DNA of 64,000 bases from Gracilimonas tropica DSM 19535. Its GTDB lineage: Bacteria; Bacteroidota; Rhodothermia; Balneolales; Balneolaceae. Positions within the stretch are counted from its first letter, which is position 1. Each line of letters opens with the position of its first letter. The stretch spans positions 165,652-229,651 of the forward strand of contig NZ_AQXG01000004.1 in assembly GCF_000375425.1 (NCBI RefSeq), written 5' to 3'. Position numbers and translations under genes: made by a program. Shown here piece after piece: positions 13,186 to 21,909 of the stretch. The notes below the pieces were generated by a model that was not told where the DNA came from, did no database searches, and saw nothing but the letters and a program-made list of their open reading frames with translations.

Positions 13186-13725
13186 ATGAAAGAAAAAGAT
13201 ATTATTGACCTTTACGATTTGATGATGGAACAGCTTCGGGATCTTTATGACGGAGTCTTGCAAAAACATCATTTCCTAAAACAAGCAGATAAAATGACAG
13301 GCTCCGAAGACCTGGACGAATTGATACTGACTCACCGAAAGCAGGCTAAACTTCAAAAAGAGCGGTTGGAGCATATTTTTCAATCATTGGATGAAGATCC
13401 GGCCGGCGAAAGTTGTAAAGGCATTAAAGCTCTCATCAAAAGTTCGCTTGAGCTTGCAAGAAGATGCAAGATACCGGAAGTACGGGATGCCAGCTTGATC
13501 ACTTCCATTCAACATATTAATCATTATGAGTTGGCCGGTTACGGAACCTCAGTGGCATATGCAAAAGTATTGGAACGCCACGACATAGCGGAGGTTTTAC
13601 TTAGAAATTTACAGGAAAATAAAGACACCGATTCATGGCTGAGCGACCTGGCCGAAAAAGATATTAACAAAAATGCCACCTGGGATGCCTTGGTGGTAGC
13701 CGTTGAAAAAACAAGGGCTTTTTAA
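13186..13725 (+). CDS. YciE-like ferritin-fold protein (DUF892)
   Basis: All-helical protein of 179 residues resembling the YciE/DUF892 family, a four-helix ferritin-like fold linked to stress responses. The N-terminal helix DLYDLMMEQLRDLYDGVLQKH matches the LxxxELxDLYxAE-type opening, and conserved acidic and histidine positions occur in helices (HINHYELAGYGTSVAYAKVL). Its exact role is unknown; family members are induced by osmotic and general stress. It is the first gene rightward from the two-component system and is followed by a 292-base spacer. Confidence 0.82.
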   Translation: MKEKDIIDLYDLMMEQLRDLYDGVLQKHHFLKQADKMTGSEDLDELILTHRKQAKLQKERLEHIFQSLDEDPAGESCKGIKALIKSSLELARRCKIPEVRDASLITSIQHINHYELAGYGTSVAYAKVLERHDIAEVLLRNLQENKDTDSWLSDLAEKDINKNATWDALVVAVEKTRAF

Positions 13726-13867
13726 TATGTATTACCTAAAAATTTTAAAACATCAAGTTCAAATCATAGAGCTATCAGCCGACCCTGATTTTCTAACTTG
13801 GACATGAAGCGTATTATGACTATTTAAAGATTATATTTTTCTTGCATAAAAGTTTGCATGCTTGATC

Positions 13868-13884
13868 ACCTTCCTTTTGTAGGT
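13868..13884. promoter_or_regulatory. Candidate operator, imperfect copy
   Basis: ACCTTC and GTAGGT are separated by five bases, an imperfect dyad (5 of 6 positions) resembling the repeats at 13054 and 13957. An extra half-site, GTAAGG, follows at 13896 and CCTTAC at 13933. Together they form a cluster in the 292-base spacer upstream of the BCAM0308-family gene. Confidence 0.3.
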
Positions 13885-13956
13885 TCCAAAACTTTGTAAG
13901 GCCTTTAAGCTCAACCTCCTATTCAGGAATAACCTTACAACACGTTATCCAAAACA

Positions 13957-13972
13957 CCTACATTTTCGTAGG
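13957..13972. promoter_or_regulatory. Candidate operator, CCTAC-N6-GTAGG
   Basis: Perfect 5-base inverted repeat with a 6-base spacer, 45 bases before the ATG of the BCAM0308-family gene. It is followed at once by TAGTTTTG (13974-13981), which fits the Bacteroidota -7 element TAnnTTTG, while no good -33 element is seen at the normal distance. This layout fits an activator site that replaces the -33 contact. The interpretation is inference. Confidence 0.4.
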
Positions 13973-14017
13973 GTAGTTTTGTGAAAATTTACCATATACT
14001 TAACTACAGAGGCATCT

Positions 14018-14515
14018 ATGAAGCAGCCAAATAAGAACCTAACCTATGAACATAAAGGAGTTGGAACAGACTACGTTTCCGATCCCGAGTCTACACATTT
14101 TGAAGACGAGTTGGTATGCTCAAAGTGTGGAGCTTTACACAAAAACGGTACCTGGAGTTGGGAACAACTTCCAATCAAAATTAAAGAAGGAATATGTCCT
14201 GCCTGTGAGCGTATTCAGAAGAACCAACCTGCCGGTTTTGTAACGCTTACCGGTAATTATCTGGAAAAGAACAAAGATCATTTGATCACATTTATTCAAA
14301 GCATCGCCACCTCAGAACTATCCGAGCAGCCATTGGAGCGACTGATGGATATCACTCGTAACGAGAATGCTATCATTATTACAACCACCGGTGTAAACCT
14401 GGCGCGCAGGATCGGTTATGCCCTTAATTTGGCCTTCCAGGGAAACTTGACATCTACTTCCAATGGAGAGGATCACATTGACATTGTGTGGCACAGGGAC
14501 GATCAAACCTCGTAA
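14018..14515 (+). CDS. BCAM0308-family zinc-ribbon protein
   Basis: Protein of 165 residues with a four-cysteine zinc ribbon: C34-SK-C37 and C60-PA-C63, separated by a tryptophan-containing segment (NGTWSWEQ), followed by AGFVTLTGNYL. This layout matches the BCAM0308 family, named for a gene in the low-oxygen-activated locus of Burkholderia cenocepacia. The rest resembles an alpha/beta RNA-binding fold, and similarity to NMD3-like ribosome factors has been suggested, but the function is unknown. The start has GAGG upstream (CAGAGGCATCTATG). It probably belongs to the same regulon as the following universal stress protein. Confidence 0.75.
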   Translation: MKQPNKNLTYEHKGVGTDYVSDPESTHFEDELVCSKCGALHKNGTWSWEQLPIKIKEGICPACERIQKNQPAGFVTLTGNYLEKNKDHLITFIQSIATSELSEQPLERLMDITRNENAIIITTTGVNLARRIGYALNLAFQGNLTSTSNGEDHIDIVWHRDDQTS

Positions 14516-14609
14516 TTTAAATCCTTACACCCGCACAGTACCAATCCATTACACACCACGGCTATTAAACTGAGTATAATCCATAAAACCAATATTTATA
14601 GGGGGCTTT

Positions 14610-15476
14610 ATGGACATTCAGATAAAAAATATTCTCTATCCAACTGATTTCTCTGAGAACGCAAAACATGCGTTACCGTATGCTCTTTCACTGGCTAAAA
14701 AAACGGGAGCCACCTTACATATCATGCACTCCATAGAAGAACCCTACGACTTTGCTCCTATGGTAGAAGACATTAAGAAAGATGTGACCCGTAAAGTGAA
14801 GAAACTTTATGAGGATATGATCGAGGATATTAACAAGAAAAAGGAATATGCCGAAGATGGGATAAAAATAAGAACCCATATTTTTAACGGCCGAACAGTT
14901 TATTCACTCTTAAGCGCTACTCGCGATTATGAAATTGATCTGGTAGTAATGGGAACCCAGGGGCGCAGTGCTTTAGAACAGCTTTTCTTTGGGAGCACAA
15001 CGTCAGAAGTAGTCCAACAATCTACCGTACCGGTATTGGCAATACCTATGGAAGCAGACTCCCCTGACTTCAAGCATTTGCTTTTTACCTCCGATTATGG
15101 ACCAACGGATCTGCCTGCTTTGGAATTCACCATGTACTTTGCGGGACTATACAACAGTTCTGTGAAACTCATTCATGTTGCAAAAGCTTCCGATGAAAAA
15201 GCAGAACTCCTTTTTCGTGGCTTTAAAGACATGGTGCACGAGCACATTAAGTACAAAAAACTGACCTTTGAATTATTGTATTCTGATGACCTTTTAAAAG
15301 CCGTGACCGAGCAAGTAAACAAGCATAAGATAAACGGTATTTTTATGGTGAGATATCACCATTTGTTTTCCATCATCGGGAAAAAACACTCTAAAGAAAT
15401 GAGCCAAAGCTCAAAAGTCCCTGTCCTGGTATACCCCGGCAAAAAAGAATCCTCGGGATCCAATGTTGTAATCTGA
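14610..15476 (+). CDS. Universal stress protein, tandem UspA domains
   Basis: Two UspA domains (residues ~5-147 and ~155-280), 288 residues in total. The first has the complete ATP-binding signature G-2x-G-9x-G-S at G115, G118, G128 and S129 (MGTQGRS and FFGSTTSEVV) and ends PVLAIP. The second ends VPVLVYPG but lacks that glycine signature, so probably only the first binds nucleotide. Such proteins support survival under starvation or low oxygen. A strong GGGGG lies upstream of the ATG. The next gene starts 22 bases after its stop, so the two are likely cotranscribed. Confidence 0.93.
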   Translation: MDIQIKNILYPTDFSENAKHALPYALSLAKKTGATLHIMHSIEEPYDFAPMVEDIKKDVTRKVKKLYEDMIEDINKKKEYAEDGIKIRTHIFNGRTVYSLLSATRDYEIDLVVMGTQGRSALEQLFFGSTTSEVVQQSTVPVLAIPMEADSPDFKHLLFTSDYGPTDLPALEFTMYFAGLYNSSVKLIHVAKASDEKAELLFRGFKDMVHEHIKYKKLTFELLYSDDLLKAVTEQVNKHKINGIFMVRYHHLFSIIGKKHSKEMSQSSKVPVLVYPGKKESSGSNVVI

Positions 15477-15498
15477 ATTTTGAATCTATGGAGAGATG

Positions 15499-15756
15499 AT
15501 GTCAGCTAAACAACCTCAAAAAAGCATCCATAAAATTAAATTTGAGATCTTTCCGAAAGAAATCTCCGTACCCGATATTTTTGAAGAGATAAGATGGGAG
15601 AATGACGGGGGTAATATCCCGATTTCTGCGGGTATCATCGACGAAAGTTCGCTACCCCTTAGGCCCGGTACTGTTTTCAAGGTTTTGAACGGAAGCTTGC
15701 TTGAAGAAGATGATCGGGTTTTTTACCTGGCCGAAATTCAATTAGTGGAACCATAG
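15499..15756 (+). CDS. Small protein of unknown function downstream of the universal stress gene
   Basis: Soluble protein of 85 residues with no recognised domain. It has no membrane segment or cysteine cluster. Predicted short beta strands (HKIKFEIFP, GTVFKVLNG, RVFYLAEIQLVEP) suggest a small beta-rich fold. Two adjacent ATGs exist (15496 and 15499); GGAG lies five bases before the second. It follows the universal stress protein by 22 bases, so a role in the same stress response is likely but unproven. It is followed by a strong inverted repeat at 15778-15864. Confidence 0.65.
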   Translation: MSAKQPQKSIHKIKFEIFPKEISVPDIFEEIRWENDGGNIPISAGIIDESSLPLRPGTVFKVLNGSLLEEDDRVFYLAEIQLVEP

Positions 15757-15777
15757 CCCTTTTCAATTCTAAATAAA

Positions 15778-15864
15778 AAAAGCCACTGTAAGAGTTTTTA
15801 ATTTTAGAAGTCCAAGTGCTCGAAAACTTGGATCAGGATAAGATAACTCCATACAGTGGCTTTT
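15778..15864. terminator. Nested inverted repeat, probable bidirectional terminator
   Basis: The outer arms AAAAGCCACTGTA (15778-15790) and TACAGTGGCTTTT (15852-15864) pair perfectly over 13 bases. Nested inside is a second hairpin, TCCAAGT (15811-15817) with ACTTGGA (15826-15832). It lies between two convergent genes, with an A run on the left and a T run on the right, so it could end transcripts from both sides. The 61-base gap between outer arms is longer than in a simple terminator. Confidence 0.6.
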
Positions 15865-15913
15865 ACTTGCCTCAAGCATCGGCCTCTCTTGTTGTCGCAC
15901 TATAAGCTATTCT

Positions 15914-16255
15914 TTATTTTTTCAAGGCTTTTTGAATCGATCGAAATCCATCTCTCAGATCTTTCCAAATCAGCTCTATGTCCTTTCCAAGGGTTTCAAA
16001 AGTATCTCCTCCGGCTTCTTCAAGCTGTTCAATTTTTCCCTGCATATCGGCCCTTTTCTCACGCAAGATGTTGATCCTTCGCGTCAGGTTTTTTCGAAGA
16101 GCGGTTACTTTTTGATCTCTTTTTTTCTCCAGGCCTTCAAGCTCTTCATCCCATTTCCTGAGGTTTTTGGTCAACTTGTTAATATAATCTTTTCGCTTTG
16201 ACCCAGACTTTGAAACCCGTTTTTTAGTCGGTTTTGGTAATACATTATCACTCAT
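15914..16255 (-). CDS. Sll1863-like stress coiled-coil protein
   Basis: Highly charged protein of 113 residues that is almost entirely helical. A lysine- and arginine-rich head (PTKKRVSKSGSKRKDYINKL) precedes a coiled coil (LRKWDEELEGLEKKRDQ, INILREKRADMQGKIEQLEE) and a short tail with aromatic residues (ELIWKDLRDGFRS). The order DYINKL-x-KWDEE, coiled coil, W-x-x-L fits the Sll1863 stress-response family, but the assignment is from memory of family style. It starts three bases after the DUF2267 gene, forming a two-gene operon with it. Confidence 0.6.
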   Translation of the reverse strand: MSDNVLPKPTKKRVSKSGSKRKDYINKLTKNLRKWDEELEGLEKKRDQKVTALRKNLTRRINILREKRADMQGKIEQLEEAGGDTFETLGKDIELIWKDLRDGFRSIQKALKK

Positions 16256-16258
16256 AAT

Positions 16259-16810
16259 TCACTCCATAATTGGTTCGCTGTTTTCTACGCTCTCATCCCA
16301 GTATTCCCTGATGTCTTTGGGAAGTGTGCCCCTGATATCATTTAATTCTCCTTCACTTACCCGGTTATATAAAGTAGTAAGAACTGCCCCAAACGCCTTT
16401 TGCGCTTCAATTCCGGTGGTTCCCATCAATGCTTTTCTGATGCGCTCTTCAACTTCATCAACATGAAACTTTCGGGGTTTGGCACTTATGCTGTAGCCTT
16501 CAAAGTACATACCTCTGATTAGCACCGGCAGCTGAGCCGATAAGTGTAATACTTCATTAATGGTGATTCGGTCTCGAATGATATGCATCACTTCCCTTAA
16601 AATATTCCAGGCGGTATCGGGCCGCTCTTCAAGACCAAGTTTTGATGCGATAAGATCTATCCACTCGTAAGTATCTTTTATGTTTTGGTCAAAAAGATCT
16701 TTCTTGATGGCAGACTTTTTAACGGTTTTTACTGCACTTGATTTTTCCTGTACATCGGCTGTCTCATCAAGCTTTTCATACCATTTTACTTCTTTATGTC
16801 TCTTATCCAT
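16259..16810 (-). CDS. DUF2267 domain protein
   Basis: Protein of 183 residues. After a charged, non-conserved N-terminus (1-42), a helical DUF2267-like domain runs from ~43 to 170. Signatures include TAWNILREVMHIIRDRITIN, HLSAQLPVLIRGMYFEGY and a second half with HVDEVEERIRKAL. The function of DUF2267 is unknown; such genes often sit with stress genes. It is the first gene of an operon with the coiled-coil gene and lies at the right edge of the stress island. Confidence 0.72.
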   Translation of the reverse strand: MDKRHKEVKWYEKLDETADVQEKSSAVKTVKKSAIKKDLFDQNIKDTYEWIDLIASKLGLEERPDTAWNILREVMHIIRDRITINEVLHLSAQLPVLIRGMYFEGYSISAKPRKFHVDEVEERIRKALMGTTGIEAQKAFGAVLTTLYNRVSEGELNDIRGTLPKDIREYWDESVENSEPIME

Positions 16811-16934
16811 GATGAAATCCCTCTGATTGATTTTCTAATTCAAAAAAAGGAATTCACGGATCACTTTAAGGCAGTATTACCCCTTATCCCATTGAAGGAT
16901 TATTCATTACAATGATGCCTCGGAAGGTAAAAAC

Positions 16935-17864
16935 CTAAACCTCTTCCCTTATGCGCGGTTTCTGAGTCTCAATATTATTCTTATTGATCATTTCGCCCAG
17001 CAAACCCGTAGAGAAAAGCTGCACACCAAGAACCAGCAACAAAATACCCAGGAATAAGAGAGGCCGGTCGCCAATACCTTGGCCTAAAACCAATTTTATG
17101 TAAGCAATGTATAAATTGATTCCAGACCCGATTAAAATGAACAGTACTCCAATGGTACCAAAAAAGTGCATCGGGCGCTGCAGGTATTTCTGAACAAAGG
17201 ATATTGTCACCAGATCCAAAAAACCATTCATAAAACGTGAAAGCCCAAATTTGGTCTTCCCGTATTTTCTGGGATGATGCTTCACCACTTTTTCAGTAAT
17301 TCGGGTAAACCCTTCTTTTTTGGCAAGCATGGGTATATAACGATGAAGTTCACCATATACATAAATATTTTCGATCACTTCCGCACGATACGCCTTTAAA
17401 CCGCAGTTAAAATCGTGCAAATCGATACCGGCCACTTTTCGGGTTACGAAATTGAAGAATTTGGAAGGTATGGTCTTTGAAATGGGGTCGTGGCGTTCTT
17501 TCTTCCATCCGCTTACGAGGTCATATCCGTCTTTCAATAATTGGATCATTTCCGGGATCTCATTCGGATCATCCTGAAGGTCAGAATCCATGGTAACTAC
17601 ATACCGGCCTGATACTCTTTCAAAGCCGGCCTGAAGCGCCATACTTTTTCCGTAATTGTGCGAAAATGAGACCCCGTAAATATGCTTTTTTTCCTTACTC
17701 AATGCCTGGATGACGGCCCAGGAAGTATCTGACGAACCATCATCAACAAAAATGATCTCATAACTGAATATATCCCCAATAGCTTTTGCTATTTCATTCT
17801 CTAACTCCGGCAATGATTCTTCTTCATTGTACACCGGAATGACGATACTAACGTCTAATTGCAT
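16935..17864 (-). CDS. Family 2 glycosyltransferase, polyprenol-phosphate sugar synthase type
   Basis: Transfers a sugar to a polyprenyl phosphate on the inner face of the membrane (DPM1/GtrB group). The GT-A fold begins VSIVIPVYNEEESLPEL, with metal-binding DSDLQDDP at residues 93-100. Two C-terminal membrane helices (~225-290) place it in the GtrB-like subgroup. A TTG-initiated extension to 17885 exists, but the ATG at 17864 gives the usual N-terminus. No partner flippase lies nearby. The sugar donor cannot be told from sequence. Confidence 0.9.
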   Translation of the reverse strand: MQLDVSIVIPVYNEEESLPELENEIAKAIGDIFSYEIIFVDDGSSDTSWAVIQALSKEKKHIYGVSFSHNYGKSMALQAGFERVSGRYVVTMDSDLQDDPNEIPEMIQLLKDGYDLVSGWKKERHDPISKTIPSKFFNFVTRKVAGIDLHDFNCGLKAYRAEVIENIYVYGELHRYIPMLAKKEGFTRITEKVVKHHPRKYGKTKFGLSRFMNGFLDLVTISFVQKYLQRPMHFFGTIGVLFILIGSGINLYIAYIKLVLGQGIGDRPLLFLGILLLVLGVQLFSTGLLGEMINKNNIETQKPRIREEV

Positions 17865-17963
17865 GTTTGATTGATTTTCTTCCAAAATGTATACTTTTAC
17901 TAATATTCAGAAATGGTTTACTTTAAAGCCACTAAAAACGACAAAATACACTTTCTGCTTACT

Positions 17964-18284
17964 ATGAAAAAATTGTATTACTCCATGGGTGAAGTCAGTA
18001 AGCTAACCGGCTTGGAACCCCATGTGCTTCGGAACTGGGAAAAAACCTATACCAAACTAAATCCCAAAAAGAACAGTGCAGGAAATCGTGTATTCAAAGA
18101 GCAGGAACTGGCACTTATTTTCAGGATCAAAGAGCTGCTTCACGAAAAAAAATACAGTGCAGAAGGCGTAAATGAGATCCTTAACGGTGATAAAGAAGAA
18201 ACGGTACCTGAGTTAAGTGCCAAAGCCCGAAAGGATCTGAATGAAGTCAAAGTGTTCTTAAACGACCTGCTCGAAAGACTCTGA
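17964..18284 (+). CDS. MerR-family transcriptional regulator
   Basis: DNA-binding protein of about 106 residues. The winged helix is evident: YYSMGEVSKLTGLEPHVLRNWEKTY is the MerR recognition helix with the usual R-x-W-E. It is followed by the wing (SAGNRVFKEQELALIFRIKEL) and a short coiled-coil dimer helix. There is no ligand-binding domain or metal cysteines, as in the short MerR regulators of Bacteroidota. An upstream ATG at 17913 would add 17 residues before MKKLYYS; the internal start fits the family better. It diverges from the glycosyltransferase and converges on ctaA. Confidence 0.88.
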   Translation: MKKLYYSMGEVSKLTGLEPHVLRNWEKTYTKLNPKKNSAGNRVFKEQELALIFRIKELLHEKKYSAEGVNEILNGDKEETVPELSAKARKDLNEVKVFLNDLLERL

Positions 18285-18296
18285 GGCAACAAGAAT

Positions 18297-19232
18297 TCAT
18301 TCTGATATCACCTTTTGATCCTTTCTTAAAACCATGATCAGCAGAAATTGTGCGCAGATCATGAAAGCCATTCCCACTAAATGCAACACCTGAAGTACCC
18401 GGGGCATATCCAAATAATATAAGCCTATCCCAATCAACACTTGCATCAAAACCAACGCCACATTGATCAATCCAAGTGAGCGTACCGGCCCTGTTGCCTC
18501 ATATTTTCGAACTAAGAAATATACCCATGCACCGACTCCCATAACCACCCAGGAAAAGCTTCGGTGAACCGGAAATATCGTGCCAACCATCTCCAGCCAA
18601 TTACCTCGGGGAGCAACTTCTGCTGCATTCTTGATGGCATCAATACCTTCCCGTACTTGAGTCCCCAGTACCAGCTGTATCATGGATATCACTAATAACA
18701 CCCAACCGGCCGTTAAAAGCCTGCTTCTAAACTCTTCGCCAACTTTGATCTTCAAATGATCACTGGTGGCTTCAAATACACCATATAGTAAAGTGATCAT
18801 GATGATCATAGCTACTACCATGTGAGCCGTGATCATGCCTGCATGCAAGCCCGTCTTTACCACAACTCCTCCCAACCATCCTTGAAATAAAACGAGCACA
18901 AGAGCCGCAGCAGAACTGTAGAAAACACCGGGTTTTGTTTTCCGATATTTAAAAGAAAGAACAAATGTAATTGTGATCAATAGCCCTATAAGTACGCCCA
19001 CCAAACGGTTCACATACTCGATCCAGGTGTTGTACACATTAAACTGACTGGCATCAAACTGAGAAGGTAATTCTGCTAAACTTGTAGGCGGTATCCACAT
19101 ACCAAAACATTTTGGCCAATCGGGACATCCCAGCCCGGCACCAGCCGCCCTCACCAATGACCCAATCAGGATCAAAAAAATTGTGGCTGCAACGGTTGTG
19201 ATCGCAGTTTTTTGAAAAGCATTTAATTTCAT
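18297..19232 (-). CDS. ctaA: Heme A synthase (COX15/CtaA)
   Basis: Oxidises the C8 methyl of heme O to make heme A for cytochrome oxidase. It has 311 residues with eight predicted membrane helices. Conserved features are GLGCPDWPKCFG near the N-terminus, LHAGMITAHMV with a heme-ligand histidine, HRSFSWVV, and HLVGMAF near the end. It diverges from the heme O synthase gene, the preceding enzyme of the pathway. The other cytochrome oxidase genes are not in this window. Confidence 0.94.
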   Translation of the reverse strand: MKLNAFQKTAITTVAATIFLILIGSLVRAAGAGLGCPDWPKCFGMWIPPTSLAELPSQFDASQFNVYNTWIEYVNRLVGVLIGLLITITFVLSFKYRKTKPGVFYSSAAALVLVLFQGWLGGVVVKTGLHAGMITAHMVVAMIIMITLLYGVFEATSDHLKIKVGEEFRSRLLTAGWVLLVISMIQLVLGTQVREGIDAIKNAAEVAPRGNWLEMVGTIFPVHRSFSWVVMGVGAWVYFLVRKYEATGPVRSLGLINVALVLMQVLIGIGLYYLDMPRVLQVLHLVGMAFMICAQFLLIMVLRKDQKVISE

Positions 19233-19311
19233 GTTAAAAGACTGTCAAGTAAGAGGAATAATATTTAAATTTAAGGCTGCACAAAGCAATTATACGACCT
19301 ATCAAAGTTAC

Positions 19312-20220
19312 ATGAATTCAGCCGAAGAAAACATTCTCATCAAGAGATCTTTTACGGATGTTATTTCCGACTACTACCAGCTGACCAAGCCCGGCATTAC
19401 CATGTCTGTGTTGGTAAGTATGTTGGTCGGGTTTATTCTTGGCAGTGGCACTAACATCAATTTTGTCACGCTCATTCACGCTTTGGTTGGAACATATTTA
19501 ATAGCTGCTGGAACCGGTGCACACAACCAATTTATCGAACGCGCATCCGATGGTTTGATGAAGCGCACTTCTAAACGCCCCTTGCCCGACCGCCGTATCG
19601 ATTCCAAAAGTGGAATGATCTTTTCGCTCAGTCTGATCTTTTCAGGACTATTTTATCTGATTTTGATGGTAAATCCGGTAGCCGGAGCCGTTTCATTTTT
19701 AACCGCGCTCATCTATTTGGGTGTCTATACCCCAATGAAAAAAGTTTCCCCTATTAATATTGCGATCGGGGCCATCCCGGGAGCACTTCCTCCTGTTGGA
19801 GGGTGGGCGGCAGCAACCGGAAATATTGCTGAACCGGGCATGTGGCTGTTATTCGGAATCATGTTCTTTTGGCAAGTGCCTCATGTACTATCCATTGCCT
19901 GGCTATGCAAAGATGATTATTCCAGCGCCGGGCTAAAAATGCTTCCCAAGAAAGATAAAACCGGATTTAAAACGCTGTTTTGGTCAATGATTTGTGTCTT
20001 CGGTTTATTTCCAGTCACTTTTGCCCTGTATCAACTTGGAATTTCAGGAATGATCTTTTTAGTGCTTGGTATAATTTTCGCCCTTGGATTTATGGGGTAC
20101 ACTATCAAATTTGGACTGGACCGATCCAAACAAAATGCCAAGCAAATGATGTTTGCTTCCATCGCCTACCTCCCGCTTGTATGGATAGCCGTATTCCTTG
20201 ATCGCTTTATTTCGTTCTAA
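19312..20220 (+). CDS. ctaB: Heme O synthase (protoheme IX farnesyltransferase)
   Basis: Adds a farnesyl group to protoheme IX to give heme O. This UbiA-family enzyme has the motif NQFIERASDGLMKRTSKRP, the expected prenyl-diphosphate-binding N-x3-E/D-x3-D-x2-M-x-RT segment. A second motif around WQVPHVLSIAWLCKDDYSSAG also fits. About eight membrane helices are predicted. An earlier in-frame ATG at 19231 overlaps the ctaA start; the ATG at 19312 (MNSAEENILIKRSF) gives a normal length of about 302 residues and leaves room for a divergent promoter. Confidence 0.93.
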   Translation: MNSAEENILIKRSFTDVISDYYQLTKPGITMSVLVSMLVGFILGSGTNINFVTLIHALVGTYLIAAGTGAHNQFIERASDGLMKRTSKRPLPDRRIDSKSGMIFSLSLIFSGLFYLILMVNPVAGAVSFLTALIYLGVYTPMKKVSPINIAIGAIPGALPPVGGWAAATGNIAEPGMWLLFGIMFFWQVPHVLSIAWLCKDDYSSAGLKMLPKKDKTGFKTLFWSMICVFGLFPVTFALYQLGISGMIFLVLGIIFALGFMGYTIKFGLDRSKQNAKQMMFASIAYLPLVWIAVFLDRFISF

Positions 20221-20293
20221 AGCTGATCTCTCCTATAAATATCTCTTCGTATTAGGGTATGGTTGTATTTTTCCAAAGCAGATTATAAAAAAA

Positions 20294-20313
20294 GAGCCGT
20301 CAACAGACGGCTC
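20294..20313 (-). terminator. Rho-independent terminator after the carboxylase gene
   Basis: GAGCCGTC (20294-20301) and GACGGCTC (20306-20313) form a perfect 8-base stem with a 4-base loop. Read on the minus strand it is followed by seven T residues, 31 bases beyond the carboxylase stop codon. Confidence 0.85.
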
Positions 20314-20344
20314 CAATCTCACAGCACAAAGCACACCGCACATT

Positions 20345-21895
20345 TTACAACGGTAAATTATCGTGCTTTTTCTTAGGTACAGAATCTACTTTATTTTGAG
20401 CCACTTCCAGTTGTTTGATCAGCTTCTCACGGGTTTCGGATGGGAGGATCACATCATCAATAAATCCCCTTCCGGCGGCAAGATAAGGGTGTGCAAAGTT
20501 TTCACTGTATTCATCTTCCAGTTCTTTCTGTTTTGCTTCAGGGTCATCCGCATTAGCGATCTCTTTTCGGAAGATAATTTCAACGGCTCCCTTGGTGCCC
20601 ATTACAGCGATCTCAGCGGTGGGCCATGCTACATTATAATCGGCACGAATGTGCTTGGAGTTCATCACATCATAAGCGCCGCCATATGCTTTCCGGGTAA
20701 TAACCGTCATCTTGGGCACAGTCGCTTCACAGAACGCATACAGTAATTTCGCTCCGTGTTTGATGATGCCATTCCATTCTTGATCGGTTCCCGGAAGGAA
20801 ACCCGGCACGTCCTCAAACACAACCAAAGGAATATTAAAAGCATCACAAAAACGCACAAACCGAGCGCCTTTGAGTGAAGCATCTATATCCAAAACACCG
20901 GCTAAAGAAAGCGGCTGATTGGCTACAATTCCAACACTCCGTCCACCTAAACGGGCAAAACCAACTACAATATTATCCGCATAGTCTTTGTGCACCTCAT
21001 AGAACGAATCTTTATCCATAATACCCCCGATCACATCGTGAATATCGTATGGTTTATTTGGGTTGAGCGGCACGAGATCTTCCAGCGCTTTGGCTTTAGT
21101 CGAATCCGGTTCTTTGGATTCGATCACAGGCACTTTTTCTTCACAATTTTGCGGAATGTATTTCATCAGCTCGCGAATGTCGTTCAGGCAAACGGCATCA
21201 TTAGGACTGGAAAAATGCGAAACTCCCGACTTGGTGGTATGAGCCGAAGCTCCTCCCAACTCTTCGGATGTCACTTCTTCATGCGTAACCGTTTTTACGA
21301 CATTCGGCCCGGTCACAAACATATAGCTGGTATTCTCAACCATAAAAATAAAATCGGTAAGGGCTGGACTGTAAACTGCTCCACCGGCACAAGGACCCAT
21401 CACAGCCGATATCTGAGGTACAACCCCCGAGGCCATGCTGTTTCTCCAAAATACTTCAGCATATCCGCCTAAGGAAGAAACGCCTTCCTGAATTCGGGCT
21501 CCACCGGAGTCATTCAGGCCGATGATTGGAACCCCGTTTTTCATTGCCAGGTCCATGATCTTGCAGATTTTTTCGGCATGTGTTTCAGATAGGGAGCCTC
21601 CAAAAACGGTAAAATCCTGACTGAAAACATATACCGGACGCCCGTGGATCTTGCCAAATCCGGTGATCACTCCATCTCCCAGATATTGCTTTTTATCGAG
21701 CCCGAAATTTGAGCTTCTGTGTGTTACGAACTTATCAATTTCTTCAAAGCTTCCTTTGTCTAACAACAGGTCTATGCGCTCGCGGGCCGTTAATTTGCCC
21801 TTGTCATGCTGTTTTTCGATGCGGGCTTTTCCCCCGCCTTTTAGTGCTTCTTTGCGTAATTCCTGAAGTCGTTCTACTTTCGGGTTCGTAGCCAT
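20345..21895 (-). CDS. pccB: Acyl-CoA carboxylase beta subunit (propionyl-CoA carboxylase type)
   Basis: Carboxyltransferase chain that moves a carboxyl group from biotin to propionyl-CoA or a similar acyl-CoA. It has 516 residues with two crotonase-like halves. Visible motifs are [65 protein letters not shown] and [11 protein letters not shown]. Substrate preference cannot be proved, since methylmalonyl-CoA decarboxylase alpha chains look alike. No biotin carboxylase gene is adjacent. It starts 14 bases after an acidic protein of unknown function. Confidence 0.92.
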   Translation of the reverse strand: MATNPKVERLQELRKEALKGGGKARIEKQHDKGKLTARERIDLLLDKGSFEEIDKFVTHRSSNFGLDKKQYLGDGVITGFGKIHGRPVYVFSQDFTVFGGSLSETHAEKICKIMDLAMKNGVPIIGLNDSGGARIQEGVSSLGGYAEVFWRNSMASGVVPQISAVMGPCAGGAVYSPALTDFIFMVENTSYMFVTGPNVVKTVTHEEVTSEELGGASAHTTKSGVSHFSSPNDAVCLNDIRELMKYIPQNCEEKVPVIESKEPDSTKAKALEDLVPLNPNKPYDIHDVIGGIMDKDSFYEVHKDYADNIVVGFARLGGRSVGIVANQPLSLAGVLDIDASLKGARFVRFCDAFNIPLVVFEDVPGFLPGTDQEWNGIIKHGAKLLYAFCEATVPKMTVITRKAYGGAYDVMNSKHIRADYNVAWPTAEIAVMGTKGAVEIIFRKEIANADDPEAKQKELEDEYSENFAHPYLAAGRGFIDDVILPSETREKLIKQLEVAQNKVDSVPKKKHDNLPL

Positions 21896-21909
21896 AAATA
21901 CTTTTTTGT

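Noticed and set aside
19231..19311. Extended N-terminus of the heme O synthase from the ATG at 19231
   Set aside because: It would overlap the divergent ctaA start and leave no promoter; the added residues do not fit the family.
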